A model generated the notes under the pieces. It saw nothing but the letters and a program-made list of their open reading frames with translations. It did no database searches and was not told the origin of the DNA. Position numbers and translations under genes: made by a program. A stretch of 64,000 bases of DNA from JAHKLT01 sp046197865. GTDB lineage: Archaea; Methanobacteriota; Methanobacteria; Methanobacteriales; Methanobacteriaceae. The stretch covers positions 186,001-250,000 of the forward strand of contig NZ_CP166990.1 in the NCBI RefSeq assembly GCF_046197865.1, read 5' to 3'. This document shows positions 25,750 to 35,935 of the stretch, one piece after another. Each line of letters starts with the position of its first letter. The first letter of the stretch is position 1.

Positions 25750-26529
25750 ATGAATTATATAAACAAAACATTAAATAAAATAAATATTATTGGAATATTG
25801 ATCTTGTTAGTTGTTTTATTAATCGTAACAACTGGATTAGGTAGCTTATTTAAAATGGAAATTACTGAATCATGGGCATATTTAGGCTTAATAATGTTTT
25901 TTATTTATGCTCTTAGGGATTGCAGAGAAGACTTTATAAGTAAATTATATTCAATTTTCGATACTTTTTCTTTTAAAAGCATATTATCAATTGTTATATT
26001 AAATATCTTTTTTTCCTATGGAATGTTATTAATTATTGATTTATTTAGTAATTCTGTATTGTTTTTAGGTCAAACTATCACATTAAATTCAGCAAAAAAC
26101 TTAGCTATTGCTGGTGGAATCTTTTCAACAGTAATTATTGCTCCAATTTTTGAAGAAATTCTTTTTAGGGGTGTTTTTCTTCAAAAATTAAAATCTTATT
26201 TTAAATTACCTGTAGCTATTATTTTAACTGCTGTTTTATTTGGTGTTATTCATAATGTTGGAGGAATGATTTCTGCAGCAGTATTTGGAATATGCATGTG
26301 TATTCTTTATATAAAATCTGGAAATATTTTAGTACCTATTTTTGCACATTTTTTAAATAATTTAATTGCAGAGTTAATTTCAACTGTAGATTCATCTAAT
26401 TTAATCTTTTCAAATCATATTTTAATGTTCTTATTTGGAATATTAGCTATAATTTCAGCATACTTATTGTTTGTTTCACTTAAAAATGAGTTCAAACAAT
26501 TAACTGATAAAAATGAATCAAAAAAATGA
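25750..26529 (+). CDS. CPBP-family intramembrane metalloprotease (Abi/Rce1-like)
   Basis: A 259-residue polytopic protein with the glutamate motif EEILFRGVFLQKL (around 136-148), the second motif HNVGGMISAAVFG and the third HFLNNLIAE. These are the conserved motifs of the CPBP/CAAX-protease-like group. Family members process prenylated proteins or provide self-immunity to bacteriocins. The final codons overlap the start of the next gene by 17 bases, so the two are co-expressed. The substrate is unknown. Confidence 0.9.
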   Translation: MNYINKTLNKINIIGILILLVVLLIVTTGLGSLFKMEITESWAYLGLIMFFIYALRDCREDFISKLYSIFDTFSFKSILSIVILNIFFSYGMLLIIDLFSNSVLFLGQTITLNSAKNLAIAGGIFSTVIIAPIFEEILFRGVFLQKLKSYFKLPVAIILTAVLFGVIHNVGGMISAAVFGICMCILYIKSGNILVPIFAHFLNNLIAELISTVDSSNLIFSNHILMFLFGILAIISAYLLFVSLKNEFKQLTDKNESKK

Positions 26530-27232
26530 AAACTTAATTAAAAGAGGATTTTTTGAAAATAAAGATTTAGAAGAATATTCAAAGCTTAATGAAGAGGAAC
26601 TAATAAATCTTTCAAAAAATTCTACAGCTCAAAAAAGAGCAATAGCTGTTAATCTATTAAATAACTTTAATAATTCCAATAAATACTCTCCTTATTTTTT
26701 AGAGATTTTATCACATGAGAAGAAGCTTTATGTTAGATTAGAAATAGCCAAATCATTAGAAAAGGGTAATATTGAAACAGCTAAACTAATGATTCCTTAT
26801 TTAGATAAAATTCCAAATAAACAATATAAATCATTACCAAAAAAAGTTTCTAAAAAGAAAACTTATCTTATTCCTAGAGATTTAATTGCAAGAATTTTAT
26901 CTAAAATGGACATAGCTATTTTTCCACTTATTTTAGAATTATTATGTTCTAATAATTTAGAAATCATATCAGAATCCTTAGATATTTTTGGATATATGGT
27001 TTTTCATAATCAAAAATTAGAAACAGGATCTAATTTTAAATATTTAACTTATTTATTTGATAAATATAAAAATAATGATTTAATCTTATGGAAAATTACA
27101 ATGTGTCTGTCTTCTTTTAGAAATAATGATAGTATTAGTTTTTTAAAGAAAATTAAAAATTTTACAAATAATGAGATTATTAATTTAGAAGCAGATAGAT
27201 CTATTTTCTTAATTAAAGAAAAATTGCTATGA
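26513..27232 (+). CDS. HEAT-repeat-like helical protein of unknown function
   Basis: A 239-residue soluble, Lys/Asn/Leu-rich protein predicted all-helical. Short repeating helical pairs such as AQKRAIAVNLLNNF, KKLYVRLEIAKSLEKGN and ISESLDIFGYMV are consistent with a HEAT/ARM solenoid used for protein binding. No enzyme motif is seen. It overlaps the CPBP protease gene by 17 bases, and its ribosome site must lie in that gene. Assignment as a HEAT-like protein is by pattern only and could be wrong; a partner of the protease is a reasonable guess. Confidence 0.6.
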   Translation: MNQKNENLIKRGFFENKDLEEYSKLNEEELINLSKNSTAQKRAIAVNLLNNFNNSNKYSPYFLEILSHEKKLYVRLEIAKSLEKGNIETAKLMIPYLDKIPNKQYKSLPKKVSKKKTYLIPRDLIARILSKMDIAIFPLILELLCSNNLEIISESLDIFGYMVFHNQKLETGSNFKYLTYLFDKYKNNDLILWKITMCLSSFRNNDSISFLKKIKNFTNNEIINLEADRSIFLIKEKLL

Positions 27233-27272
27233 ATTCTCAAATTAGTTTAACTTTTAGTTAATTGATTTTAAC

Positions 27273-27300
27273 TTTAACTTATTGTTTTAAATAAGTTAAA
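27273..27300. terminator. Perfect 11-bp hairpin between the HEAT-like and antiporter genes
   Basis: TTTAACTTATT (27273-27283) and its inverse AATAAGTTAAA (27290-27300) frame a six-base T-rich loop. It could end the upstream operon or serve as an operator before the antiporter gene, which starts 31 bases later. Confidence 0.4.
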
Positions 27301-27331
27301 AAATAAATATTATTTTAAGTTTTGGTATAAC

Positions 27332-28519
27332 ATGCTAGTTTCGATTAATGTAATTTTATTTGGTTTAGGTGCTCTTTTACTTGTGAGTGTCATTTTAAGT
27401 AAGTTTTCTTCAATTTTAGGAATTCCTACCTTAATTGTTTTTTTATTACTTGGACTTGTAATAGATTTTGGTCCAATAATGCAACCTACTATTGATAATT
27501 ATACAATAGTGCTGAATATTAGTATTTTTGCTCTAATTATTATCATGTTTACAGGTGGTTTGGAAACAGATTTTCAAGAAATGAAACCTATTGCTAAAGA
27601 AGGAATAGCTTTATCTACTATTGGTGTATTTTTAACTGCTTTTGTAACTGGATTTTTATTTCACTTAATTACTGGTGTTAATTTTTACTTATCTCTTCTA
27701 GTTGGAGCTACAATTTCATCTACTGATGTAGCAGCAGTATTTTCTATTTTTAAATCTAATGCAACAAATTTAAAACATGGTTTAGATAAAATTTTAGAAC
27801 TTGAAAGTGCAACAAATGACCCTACAGCATATGTTTTAACTACTTCTTTAATTTATTTTATTTTACATCCAGCATCTTCTGTAATTGAAATTATTTTCAT
27901 GTTTTTCCAATCAATTATTGTTGGTGCAGTAATTGGTTATTTATTTGGATTGTTTTTTACAAGAATCATCAAAAGTATCCATTTAGAAGTTGATGGTTTA
28001 TACCCTGTTCTTTTAATTGGTGTTGCAGTATTTACATATGCATGTTCTGAATTTTTAGGTGGAAATGGATTTTTAGCAGTTTATCTATCTGCACTTATTA
28101 TAGGAAATAGATTATCTCTTCATAGAAAGCCACAAGCAAGCTTTTTTGAAGGTTTATCTTGGTTAATGCAAGTAGTAATGTTCATTATTTTGGGAATGTT
28201 TACATTACCTAATGAATTATTTATAAATGCCGCAGCTAGTTTACTTGTAGCTTTAATTATCATTTTTGTAGCTCGTCCTGTAGCTGTATTTTTAACTCTT
28301 ATACCATTTAAATATGATTTTAAATCTAAGCTATTTTTGTCGTGGGCAGGAATTAAAGGAGCTGTACCTATTGTATTTGCTTTTTATCCATTAGTATATT
28401 CGATTCCAGGAGCCTATATGGTATTTAACACAGTATTTTTCGTTACAATCATTTCCATGCTTTTACAAGGTTCTACAGTTTATAAAATAGCTGATAAACT
28501 TGGATTAGTATCAGAATAA
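27332..28519 (+). CDS. Cation:proton antiporter, NhaP/CPA1 family
   Basis: A 395-residue antiporter with about 12-13 helices. The CPA1 ion-site signature is present as LESATNDPTAYVLT (Asn-Asp pair near residue 165), with the preceding GATISSTDVAAVFSI discontinuous helix. The ending KIADKLGL resembles NhaP2-type cell-volume K+/H+ exchangers, but no C-terminal TrkA regulatory domain is attached. It would exchange Na+ or K+ for H+ at the cytoplasmic membrane. It is a single gene between the helical-protein operon and the trp promoter. Confidence 0.9.
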   Translation: MLVSINVILFGLGALLLVSVILSKFSSILGIPTLIVFLLLGLVIDFGPIMQPTIDNYTIVLNISIFALIIIMFTGGLETDFQEMKPIAKEGIALSTIGVFLTAFVTGFLFHLITGVNFYLSLLVGATISSTDVAAVFSIFKSNATNLKHGLDKILELESATNDPTAYVLTTSLIYFILHPASSVIEIIFMFFQSIIVGAVIGYLFGLFFTRIIKSIHLEVDGLYPVLLIGVAVFTYACSEFLGGNGFLAVYLSALIIGNRLSLHRKPQASFFEGLSWLMQVVMFIILGMFTLPNELFINAAASLLVALIIIFVARPVAVFLTLIPFKYDFKSKLFLSWAGIKGAVPIVFAFYPLVYSIPGAYMVFNTVFFVTIISMLLQGSTVYKIADKLGLVSE

Positions 28520-28541
28520 TTTTTTTTAAAATATTTTTCAA

Positions 28542-28572
28542 TGTACATATTTGTACAACAAAGCTTTATATA
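28542..28572 (+). promoter_or_regulatory. trp operon promoter with two TRP boxes (TGTACA)
   Basis: TGTACA occurs at 28542-28547 and 28552-28557, ten bases apart and on the same DNA face. They lie directly upstream of TATA TTTATATA (28565-28572), with a predicted start near 28597 and a leader of about 14 bases. In Methanothermobacter the repressor TrpY binds TGTACA TRP boxes to control trpEGCFBAD, so the same control is expected here. The trpY gene itself is not in the window. Confidence 0.85.
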
Positions 28573-28610
28573 TGTCAATTTATTAATTTATTATACATAG
28601 ACGTGATTTT

Positions 28611-30098
28611 ATGTTTTCATTAAGTATAGATGAAGTAAAAAACATTGCTTCAAATAAAGATTATAAAAGAATTCCAATTGCATATGAGATGTATGCAGAT
28701 ATATCAACTCCAATTGATGTATTGAAGAAAATTAAAAAAATTAGTAAACATTGCTACTTATTAGAAAGTGTAGAAAGCTCTAAAAAATGGGGTAGATATA
28801 GTTTTTTAGGCTTTAATCCTATTTTAGAATTTACATGTGATGATGGTATAATCAATATTAAAAAAGATTTAAATAATGATTTTAATAGCTATGAAACTAA
28901 ATCTAAAAGCCCTAGAGATTTTATAAAAGATATTATTAAAGAAAATAGATCTCCTAATCTTCCAGATTTACCTAACTTTACAGGAGGTTTAGTAGGATAT
29001 TTTGCATATGATTATATTAAATATACAGAGCCTTCAATTCATTTAAATGCAGAAAATCAAGATGAGTTTAAAGATATTGATTTAATGTTATTTGATAAGG
29101 TAATTGTATTTGATCATTTTAAACAAAAAATAATTATTATTATCAATTTTAAAACTGATTTTTTAGAAGAAAATTATGAAATAGCTACTAAAGAACTTAA
29201 AGTAATAGCTAATTTAATTAAAAATGGTGAATTTGCAGATATTGAACCTTTAAAGTTAAAAACAGACTTTAAACCATTATTTTCTAAAGATCAATTTACA
29301 TCTAATGTTAAAAAAGCTAAAAATTATATTAAAGATGGAGATATTTTCCAAGTAGTTTTATCTAATCGATTTGAAGCTGAAATTACTGGTAACTTGTTAG
29401 ATACTTATAGAGTTTTACGTACTAGTAGTCCTTCACCTTATATGTTTTATTTCTCAAGTGATGATATTGAAATAGCTGGTGCCTCTCCTGAAACACTTGT
29501 AAAATTGGAAAACAGAAAATTACATACATTTCCACTAGCTGGAACAAGACCAAGAGGAAAAACTAAAAAAGAAGATTTAAATCTAGAAAAGGAACTTTTA
29601 TCTGATGAGAAGGAATTAGCTGAACATAACATGCTTGTTGATTTAGGTAGAAATGATATTGGAAAAATTAGTGAATTTGGATCTGTTAGTGTAGATAAGT
29701 ACTTATCTGTAGAGAAATTTTCACATGTAATGCATATTGGTTCTACAATATCCGGTCTTTTAAGACAAGATTTAGATGAACTTTCAGCTATTGATTCTAT
29801 TTTACCTGCTGGAACATTATCTGGTGCTCCTAAAATTAGGGCATGTGAAATCATAAATGAATTAGAAAATAATAAAAGAGGAATTTATGGTGGAACTATT
29901 GGTTATATAGATTTAAGTGGTAATATTGATACTTGTATTTCTATTAGAATAGCTTTTGCAAGAAATAATAAGGTTTATGTTAGATCAGGTGCAGGTATAG
30001 TTGCAGATAGTATTTCTGATAATGAATTTGAAGAATGTTTAAATAAAGCAGAATCAGTTATTTCTGCATTAAAAACTGCTAATGGAGGTATTGACTAA
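28611..30098 (+). CDS. trpE: Anthranilate synthase component I, TrpE
   Basis: A 495-residue large subunit that converts chorismate and ammonia to anthranilate, the first tryptophan-specific step. LLES at residues 50-53 is the feedback site for tryptophan. The chorismate-binding domain shows FQVVLSNRFE, GASPETLVKL, TFPLAGTRPRG, ELAEHNMLVDLGRNDIG and PAGTLSGAPK. It is the first gene of the operon behind the TRP boxes and overlaps the stop/start of trpGD by one base, so the two subunits are made together. Confidence 0.97.
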   Translation: MFSLSIDEVKNIASNKDYKRIPIAYEMYADISTPIDVLKKIKKISKHCYLLESVESSKKWGRYSFLGFNPILEFTCDDGIINIKKDLNNDFNSYETKSKSPRDFIKDIIKENRSPNLPDLPNFTGGLVGYFAYDYIKYTEPSIHLNAENQDEFKDIDLMLFDKVIVFDHFKQKIIIIINFKTDFLEENYEIATKELKVIANLIKNGEFADIEPLKLKTDFKPLFSKDQFTSNVKKAKNYIKDGDIFQVVLSNRFEAEITGNLLDTYRVLRTSSPSPYMFYFSSDDIEIAGASPETLVKLENRKLHTFPLAGTRPRGKTKKEDLNLEKELLSDEKELAEHNMLVDLGRNDIGKISEFGSVSVDKYLSVEKFSHVMHIGSTISGLLRQDLDELSAIDSILPAGTLSGAPKIRACEIINELENNKRGIYGGTIGYIDLSGNIDTCISIRIAFARNNKVYVRSGAGIVADSISDNEFEECLNKAESVISALKTANGGID

Positions 30099-31681
30099 TG
30101 ATAATTTTAATTGATAATTATGATAGTTTCTCTTATAATTTATATCAGATTATTGGTCAGTTTAATCCAAATATAAAAGTTTTTAGAAATGATAAAATTA
30201 CAATTTCTGAGATTGAAAATTTAAATCCTGAAGCTATTATTTTATCTCCAGGCCCAGGTAAGCCATCTGATGCAGGTATTTCAATAGAACTTATTAAATA
30301 TTTTAAAGGTAAAATTCCAATTTTAGGCATTTGTTTAGGCCATCAAGCAATTTGTGAAGCCTTTGGTGGGAAAATTATTCATTCTAAAAATTTAATGCAT
30401 GGTAAGACATCTACAATAAAATTAAAAGATGATGAAATATTTAAAACTCTTCCATCTTTTATTGATGTTGGAAGATATCATTCATTAACTGTAAAAGAAG
30501 ATACTCTTCCAGAAGAATTAAAAATAATTTCAAAAAGCGATGATGGAGAAATAATGGCAGTTAAACATAAAAATAACCTTATTTATGGTATACAATTTCA
30601 TCCAGAATCTATTTTAACTGATGTTGGCCCAACAATTATTTTAAATTTTTTAAATTCATTTAAAAGAGATTCAATGATTAGTGAAGCTATTTTAAAACTT
30701 GCAAAAAAAGAAGATATTTCTTATAAACTAGCTAAAGATTCAATGGATGAGATTATGACTGGTCAAGCAAGTGATGTTCAAATGAGTTCTTATTTAACTG
30801 CTTTATCTTTAAAAGGAGAAACAATTGATGAGATTACTGCTTCTGCTGATGCTATGCGTAAACATTGTATTAAACTTTTAAATGATGTTGATGTTTTAGA
30901 AATTGTTGGAACTGGTGGAGATGGATCAAATTCTTTTAATATATCAACAACTTCTTCAATTGTAATATCAGCAGCAGGAGTTCCAGTTGCAAAACATGGA
31001 AATAGGGCAGCATCAAGTAAATCTGGTTCTGCAGATCTTTTAGAAGCATTAGGAGTTAATATTGATATATCTCCTCAAAAAGCCTTAGAAGTTTTAGAAA
31101 AAGTAAATATATGTTTTTTATTTGCACAAAATTATCATATAGCTATGAAATATGTTGCTCCAATTAGAAAAGAATTATCTATTCCTACAATTTTCAATAT
31201 TTTGGGTCCATTAACAAATCCTGCTGGTGCATCAATGCAAGTTTTAGGTGTTTATGATAAATCACTTGTTCTTCCTCTAGCTAATGTATTAAAAAACTTA
31301 GGAGTTAAATCTGCTATGGTGGTATATGGCCATGATAAGTTAGATGAAATTTCTACTAGTGATAAAACTACAGTCTGTGAAATTAAAAATGGAGACTTGT
31401 TAAATTATGAAATATCTCCAAAAGATTTTAATATTAGCTTATCTTCTAAAGATGATTTAGTTGGTGGATCTCCTGATGAGAATGCAAAAATAACATTAGC
31501 TATTTTAAATGGTGAGAAGGGCCCTAAAAGAGATGCAGTAGTTTTAAATTCTGCTGCAGGTTTATATGTTGCAGGAAAAGTAGATTCTCTTGAAGATGGA
31601 GTTAAATTAGCAGAAAAAATGATTGATAATGGAAAGGCTAAAAAACAATTAGATTTGTTTATTAAAGCTTCAAATAGCTGA
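30098..31681 (+). CDS. trpGD: Fused anthranilate synthase component II and anthranilate phosphoribosyltransferase, TrpGD
   Basis: A 527-residue bifunctional protein. Residues 1 to about 190 are the glutamine amidotransferase TrpG, starting IDNYDSFSYNL, with nucleophile Cys79 in GICLGHQ and the catalytic QFHPES. Residues from about 195 are TrpD, with the PRPP loop EIVGTGGDGSNSFNIST and KHGNRAASSKSGSADLLEALG. The G-D fusion is known in enteric bacteria; in Methanothermobacter the two are separate and trpD is last. Ammonia from the first domain goes to TrpE. The frame is uninterrupted across the junction. Confidence 0.96.
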   Translation: MIILIDNYDSFSYNLYQIIGQFNPNIKVFRNDKITISEIENLNPEAIILSPGPGKPSDAGISIELIKYFKGKIPILGICLGHQAICEAFGGKIIHSKNLMHGKTSTIKLKDDEIFKTLPSFIDVGRYHSLTVKEDTLPEELKIISKSDDGEIMAVKHKNNLIYGIQFHPESILTDVGPTIILNFLNSFKRDSMISEAILKLAKKEDISYKLAKDSMDEIMTGQASDVQMSSYLTALSLKGETIDEITASADAMRKHCIKLLNDVDVLEIVGTGGDGSNSFNISTTSSIVISAAGVPVAKHGNRAASSKSGSADLLEALGVNIDISPQKALEVLEKVNICFLFAQNYHIAMKYVAPIRKELSIPTIFNILGPLTNPAGASMQVLGVYDKSLVLPLANVLKNLGVKSAMVVYGHDKLDEISTSDKTTVCEIKNGDLLNYEISPKDFNISLSSKDDLVGGSPDENAKITLAILNGEKGPKRDAVVLNSAAGLYVAGKVDSLEDGVKLAEKMIDNGKAKKQLDLFIKASNS

Positions 31682-31686
31682 TTATT

Positions 31687-32463
31687 ATGTTAAATAAAAT
31701 AGTTGAAAAAACAATTCAAAGATTGAAAGAAAATAAAAAAAAGAAATCTTTAGATGATTTAAAAAAAGAAATAAACTTAAGTAATTCACTTAATTCATTT
31801 CCTTTTAAAGATAATTTAGAAAATAAAGAATTTTCAATTATTGCTGAGATAAAAAAAGCATCTCCTTCTAAAGGAATTATTTCTGAAGACTTTGATTATA
31901 TCTCTATAGCTAAAGAATATGAAATAGCAAAGGTTGATGCTATTTCTATATTAACTGAACCTTATTTTTTTAAAGGAGAAAATTTAATCTTAACTGAAAT
32001 TTCTAATCAAACAAATATCCCGCTTCTTAGAAAAGATTTTATTATTGATGAATATATGATATATGAATCTAAAATTATTGGTGCTGATGCTATTTTATTA
32101 ATTGTAGCTATTTTAGATGAAAATCAATTAAAAAATTATATTAAATTAGCTAACTCATTAGGTTTATCTACTTTAGTTGAAACTCACAGTAAAAATGAAA
32201 TTGAAATTGCTTTAAAAGCAGGTGCAGACATTATTGGAGTTAATAATAGGGATTTAAAAACATTTAAAGTTGATTTAAACACATCTATTGATTTAAGAAA
32301 ATATATTCCAGAAGATATAATTTTTATATCAGAAAGTGGTATAAAAAATAAAGAAGATATAGCTATTTTAAAAAATAACAATATTAATGGTGTTTTAATT
32401 GGTGAGACTCTTATGAAAAGTAATAATAAAGTTCAACTAATTAAGGAGTTTAAAAATGACTAA
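31687..32463 (+). CDS. trpC: Indole-3-glycerol phosphate synthase TrpC
   Basis: A 258-residue TIM barrel that closes the indole ring from CdRP. The signature residues are in [11 protein letters not shown] (substrate and catalytic Lys), [44 protein letters not shown] and ISESGI. The start lies five bases after trpGD. Its end overlaps the next gene by eight bases, so translation is coupled to trpFB. Confidence 0.96.
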   Translation: MLNKIVEKTIQRLKENKKKKSLDDLKKEINLSNSLNSFPFKDNLENKEFSIIAEIKKASPSKGIISEDFDYISIAKEYEIAKVDAISILTEPYFFKGENLILTEISNQTNIPLLRKDFIIDEYMIYESKIIGADAILLIVAILDENQLKNYIKLANSLGLSTLVETHSKNEIEIALKAGADIIGVNNRDLKTFKVDLNTSIDLRKYIPEDIIFISESGIKNKEDIAILKNNNINGVLIGETLMKSNNKVQLIKEFKND

Positions 32464-34243
32464 AATAAAAATTTGTGGTATTAAAAGGGTTGAAGATATC
32501 GAAATTATTAATAAATACAATCCTGATTATGTTGGATTTGTTTTTGCTGAAAGTCAAAGAAAAATTGATGTAAAAAAAGCTCAAAAACTTAAATCTCTAT
32601 TAAATAATGATATTTCTTCTGTTGGAGTATTTGTAAATGAAGATATTGAAAAAATTATAGAAATATTTTCTAATGATATTATAGAAATTGCTCAACTTCA
32701 TGGAGATGAAGATAATAATTATATTAAGCAATTAAAAAATAAGTCTTTTAATAAAACAAATAAAAAATTAGTTATAATAAAAGCTATTAATATGAATAAA
32801 GATTATGATAAAATTAATGATTATGCTGATGTTGATTATTTATTATTAGATAATGGTAAAGGAAGTGGAAAAACTTTCAATTGGCGTCAAATCAAAGACA
32901 TTGATAAACCATTCTTTTTAGCTGGTGGTTTAAATAGTGAAAATATTAATGAAGCTATTTCTAAGATTTCTCCTTTTGCTATTGATTTAAGTAGTGGAAG
33001 TGAAACTAATAAAATTAAAGATGAAAAAAAGATAAAAAAGATTATGGAGGCTTTTAGATTGTCTAAAGGAAGATATGGTATATATGGTGGACAATATATT
33101 TCAGAAACATTAATGAGTGAAATTATTCACCTTGAAGAAAGATATGAATTTTTTAAAAATGATCCAGATTTTAATAAAGAACTTGATGAATTATTAAAAG
33201 AATATGCTGGTAGACCTTCTCTTTTGTATTATGCAAAGAGAATGTCAAAAGAACTTGGTGGAGCTAAAATATATTTAAAAAGAGAAGATCTAAACCATAC
33301 AGGTTCTCATAAAATTAACAATGTTTTAATGCAAGCACTTTTAGCTAAAAAAATGGGTAAAACTAGACTTATTGCAGAGACAGGTGCAGGTCAACATGGA
33401 GTTGCTACTGCTACTGCTGCAGCACTTCTTGAAATGGAATGTGAAGTTTATATGGGTGAAAAGGACATTGAAAGACAGGCTTTAAATGTTTATAAAATGA
33501 AATTATTAGGTGCTAAAGTTCATGAAGTATGTTCTGGTACAAAAACATTAAAAGATGCTGTTAATGAAACATTTATTGAATGGGTTGGAAGATTTGATGA
33601 TACTCATTATATTATTGGATCAACTGTAGGACCACACCCATTTCCAATGATTGTTCGAGATTCTCAATCTGTTATAAGTCGCGAAGCTCGTGAACAAATT
33701 CTTGAAAAAGAAGGAAAACTACCTAAAGCTATTATAGCTTGTGTTGGTGGTGGAAGTAATTCAATGGGTTCATTTTATAATTTTATTGATGATGAAGATG
33801 TTGAATTAATTGGATGTGAAGGTGCTGGAAAAGGTGCAGATAGTTCTCTAAATGCTGCTACAATGACAAATGGAGAAATAGGCATATTTCACGGAATGAA
33901 ATCAATGTTTTGTCAAAATGAGGATGGACAAATTGCTGATGTTTATTCAATCTCAGCAGGCCTAGATTATCCTGGAATAGGGCCTGAACATCCTTATTTA
34001 AGAGATTTAAATAGAACAAAATATGTACCAGTAACAGATGTTGAGGCAGTAGATGCTTTTGAATATTTATCAAAAATTGAAGGAATTATTCCAGCTATTG
34101 AAAGTTCACATGCTGTAGCACATGCTATTAAGGTAGCTCCAACAATGGATAAAGATGATATAATAATTGTGTGTTTATCTGGTAGAGGAGATAAAGATGT
34201 CTCATCAATTGCAAAATATAGAGGAGTTGACATAAATGACTAG
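32456..34243 (+). CDS. trpFB: Fused phosphoribosylanthranilate isomerase and tryptophan synthase beta, TrpFB
   Basis: A 595-residue fusion joining two normally separate enzymes. Residues 1 to about 198 are TrpF: the general base Cys7 in KICGIK, LHGDE, and the Asp of [15 protein letters not shown]. From about 203 comes a full TrpB, with [10 protein letters not shown], the PLP lysine (about 286) in [27 protein letters not shown] and the end SGRGDKD. No stop or frame change lies between them, and the linker is only a few residues. TrpB pairs with TrpA, encoded next with an eight-base overlap. Steps three and five of the pathway are thus on one chain. Confidence 0.95.
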   Translation: MTKIKICGIKRVEDIEIINKYNPDYVGFVFAESQRKIDVKKAQKLKSLLNNDISSVGVFVNEDIEKIIEIFSNDIIEIAQLHGDEDNNYIKQLKNKSFNKTNKKLVIIKAINMNKDYDKINDYADVDYLLLDNGKGSGKTFNWRQIKDIDKPFFLAGGLNSENINEAISKISPFAIDLSSGSETNKIKDEKKIKKIMEAFRLSKGRYGIYGGQYISETLMSEIIHLEERYEFFKNDPDFNKELDELLKEYAGRPSLLYYAKRMSKELGGAKIYLKREDLNHTGSHKINNVLMQALLAKKMGKTRLIAETGAGQHGVATATAAALLEMECEVYMGEKDIERQALNVYKMKLLGAKVHEVCSGTKTLKDAVNETFIEWVGRFDDTHYIIGSTVGPHPFPMIVRDSQSVISREAREQILEKEGKLPKAIIACVGGGSNSMGSFYNFIDDEDVELIGCEGAGKGADSSLNAATMTNGEIGIFHGMKSMFCQNEDGQIADVYSISAGLDYPGIGPEHPYLRDLNRTKYVPVTDVEAVDAFEYLSKIEGIIPAIESSHAVAHAIKVAPTMDKDDIIIVCLSGRGDKDVSSIAKYRGVDIND

Positions 34244-35006
34244 AATAGCTAATGCATTTAAAGATAAAAAAGCTTTTATTGGATTTTTAACTGCAGGTGA
34301 TCCTTCAATAGATAAAACTGCTGAATATATTTTAGCTATGGATGAAGGAGGATGTGATTTAATTGAAATAGGTATACCATTCTCAGATCCTGTAGCTGAA
34401 GGTCCAGTTATACAAGAAGCTAATATTAGGGCTTTAAAACATAATGTATCTGTGGAAGATGTTTTTAATGTTGTTAGAGAAGTTAGAAAAAAAACTGATA
34501 TTCCTTTAGTATTTTTAACCTATATTAATCCAGTCTTACATTATGGTTATGAAAAATTCTTTTTAAAATGTGAAGAACTTGGTGTTGATGGTGTAATTAC
34601 TCCAGATATTCCTTTTGAAGAAAAAGGAGAAATAGATGGATATGCTAAAAAGTATAATATTGATATAGTGTCTCTTATTGCTCCAACATCTAATGAGAGA
34701 ATTCATAAAATAGCTAAAGCAGCATCTGGATTTATTTATGTAGTTTCATCATTAGGTGTAACTGGAGTTAGACCAGAAATTACAACAGATTTAGAAACAA
34801 TCATTTCTGAAATAAGAAAAGTTACTGATGTACCAACTGCTGTTGGTTTTGGAATTTCAACACCAAAACAAGCTAGTGAAATAGCTAAAATAACAGATGG
34901 AGTTATTGTTGGTAGTGCAATAGTGAAAATTATAGAAAAATATGGTGATGATGCTAGTGAACATCTTATAGAATATGTAAAATCTATGAAAAATGCATGT
35001 AAATAG
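34236..35006 (+). CDS. trpA: Tryptophan synthase alpha subunit TrpA
   Basis: A 256-residue TIM barrel that cleaves indole-3-glycerol phosphate and channels indole to TrpB. The catalytic glutamate is in [21 protein letters not shown], and the catalytic Asp in [12 protein letters not shown]. The phosphate site is built from [10 protein letters not shown] and GFGIS. It is the last gene of the trp operon. The 145-base spacer after it holds the PCNA promoter. Confidence 0.97.
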   Translation: MTRIANAFKDKKAFIGFLTAGDPSIDKTAEYILAMDEGGCDLIEIGIPFSDPVAEGPVIQEANIRALKHNVSVEDVFNVVREVRKKTDIPLVFLTYINPVLHYGYEKFFLKCEELGVDGVITPDIPFEEKGEIDGYAKKYNIDIVSLIAPTSNERIHKIAKAASGFIYVVSSLGVTGVRPEITTDLETIISEIRKVTDVPTAVGFGISTPKQASEIAKITDGVIVGSAIVKIIEKYGDDASEHLIEYVKSMKNACK

Positions 35007-35151
35007 CTATTTATTTTTTCATAATAACTTTATAAATAATGAAATCTAAAATAATATTATATTTTACTATATCTATTTAAAGGATAAAAGGTAGTATAAT
35101 ATAAATTTTTTACTTAAATTTATTCCTAATAATGTATTTTGAGGATTTTAA

Positions 35152-35886
35152 ATGTTTAAAGCAGAATTAAGTGATGCTAATATATTAAAAAGCAGTTTTG
35201 ATGCTATTTCATCTATTGTTGATGAAGTTCAAATTCAAACTGATAGTGAAGGCATGAGATTAGATGCCTTAGATCGTAGTCATATAACATTTGTTCATTT
35301 AGAACTTAAAGCAAGCTTATTTGATGAATATGTTTGTGATGAACCTGAAAAGATTAACATCGATACTGATGAATTAATGAAGGTTTTAAAACGTTCTAAA
35401 TCTGATGATAGGGTTATTATGTCTTTGGATGAAGGTAATTTTATAATTACTTTTGAAGGTGAAGCTAAAAGACAATTTAAAATAAGATTGATTGATATGG
35501 AATATGAGAGTCCTACTCCTCCAGATATTAATCAGCCTACTAAATTTGAAGTTCCATTTTCATTATTAAAAGATTCAATCAACGATATTGAGATTTTCTC
35601 AGAGAAAATACTTTTAAAAGTTGATGAAGAAAAATTTACTGCTAAAGCTGAAGGAGACTTTGGTGATGCAAGTGTTGAATATATTCATGGTGAAAAGATT
35701 GACACAGAAGCTAGTTCTCTTTTTTCTTTAGAAAAGATTAGACAAATGCTTAAAGCAGATAAATTTTCAGATATAGCTACTATTCAACTTGGAGATGACA
35801 TGCCTTTAAACCTTAATTTAAAAATGGTTTCAGAGGATGGGGAACTCAGTTTCTTACTTGCTCCAAGAATTGAAAATGATGATTAA
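35152..35886 (+). CDS. pcn: DNA polymerase sliding clamp PCNA
   Basis: A 244-residue clamp subunit that forms a trimeric ring around DNA and tethers polymerase, ligase and repair nucleases. Two-domain PCNA architecture is visible, with [16 protein letters not shown] in the first domain and the C-terminal [15 protein letters not shown]-like AGTATAATATAAA at about 35093-35105 predicts a start near 35128, and GAGG precedes the ATG. GINS and, further on, EndoQ (a known archaeal PCNA-interacting nuclease) are encoded nearby. Confidence 0.95.
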   Translation: MFKAELSDANILKSSFDAISSIVDEVQIQTDSEGMRLDALDRSHITFVHLELKASLFDEYVCDEPEKINIDTDELMKVLKRSKSDDRVIMSLDEGNFIITFEGEAKRQFKIRLIDMEYESPTPPDINQPTKFEVPFSLLKDSINDIEIFSEKILLKVDEEKFTAKAEGDFGDASVEYIHGEKIDTEASSLFSLEKIRQMLKADKFSDIATIQLGDDMPLNLNLKMVSEDGELSFLLAPRIENDD

Positions 35887-35935
35887 TTTCATCAATTTTT
35901 TATTTTATTTTACTTATTTTAAGAGATGGTATTAA

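Noticed and set aside
28573..28610. Trp attenuator leader peptide
   Set aside because: The leader is only about 14 bases after the predicted start, and TRP boxes explain regulation.
29447..29854. 135-residue frame antisense to trpE
   Set aside because: Shadow of a clearly functional, fully conserved trpE; no promoter or ribosome site.
33040..33075. Frameshift or missing stop between trpF and trpB
   Set aside because: The frame is continuous and both domains are complete, so a true fusion is the simpler reading; sequencing error cannot be excluded from this data alone.
33858..34233. Two minus-strand frames inside trpFB
   Set aside because: Antisense shadows of the TrpB part of trpFB.
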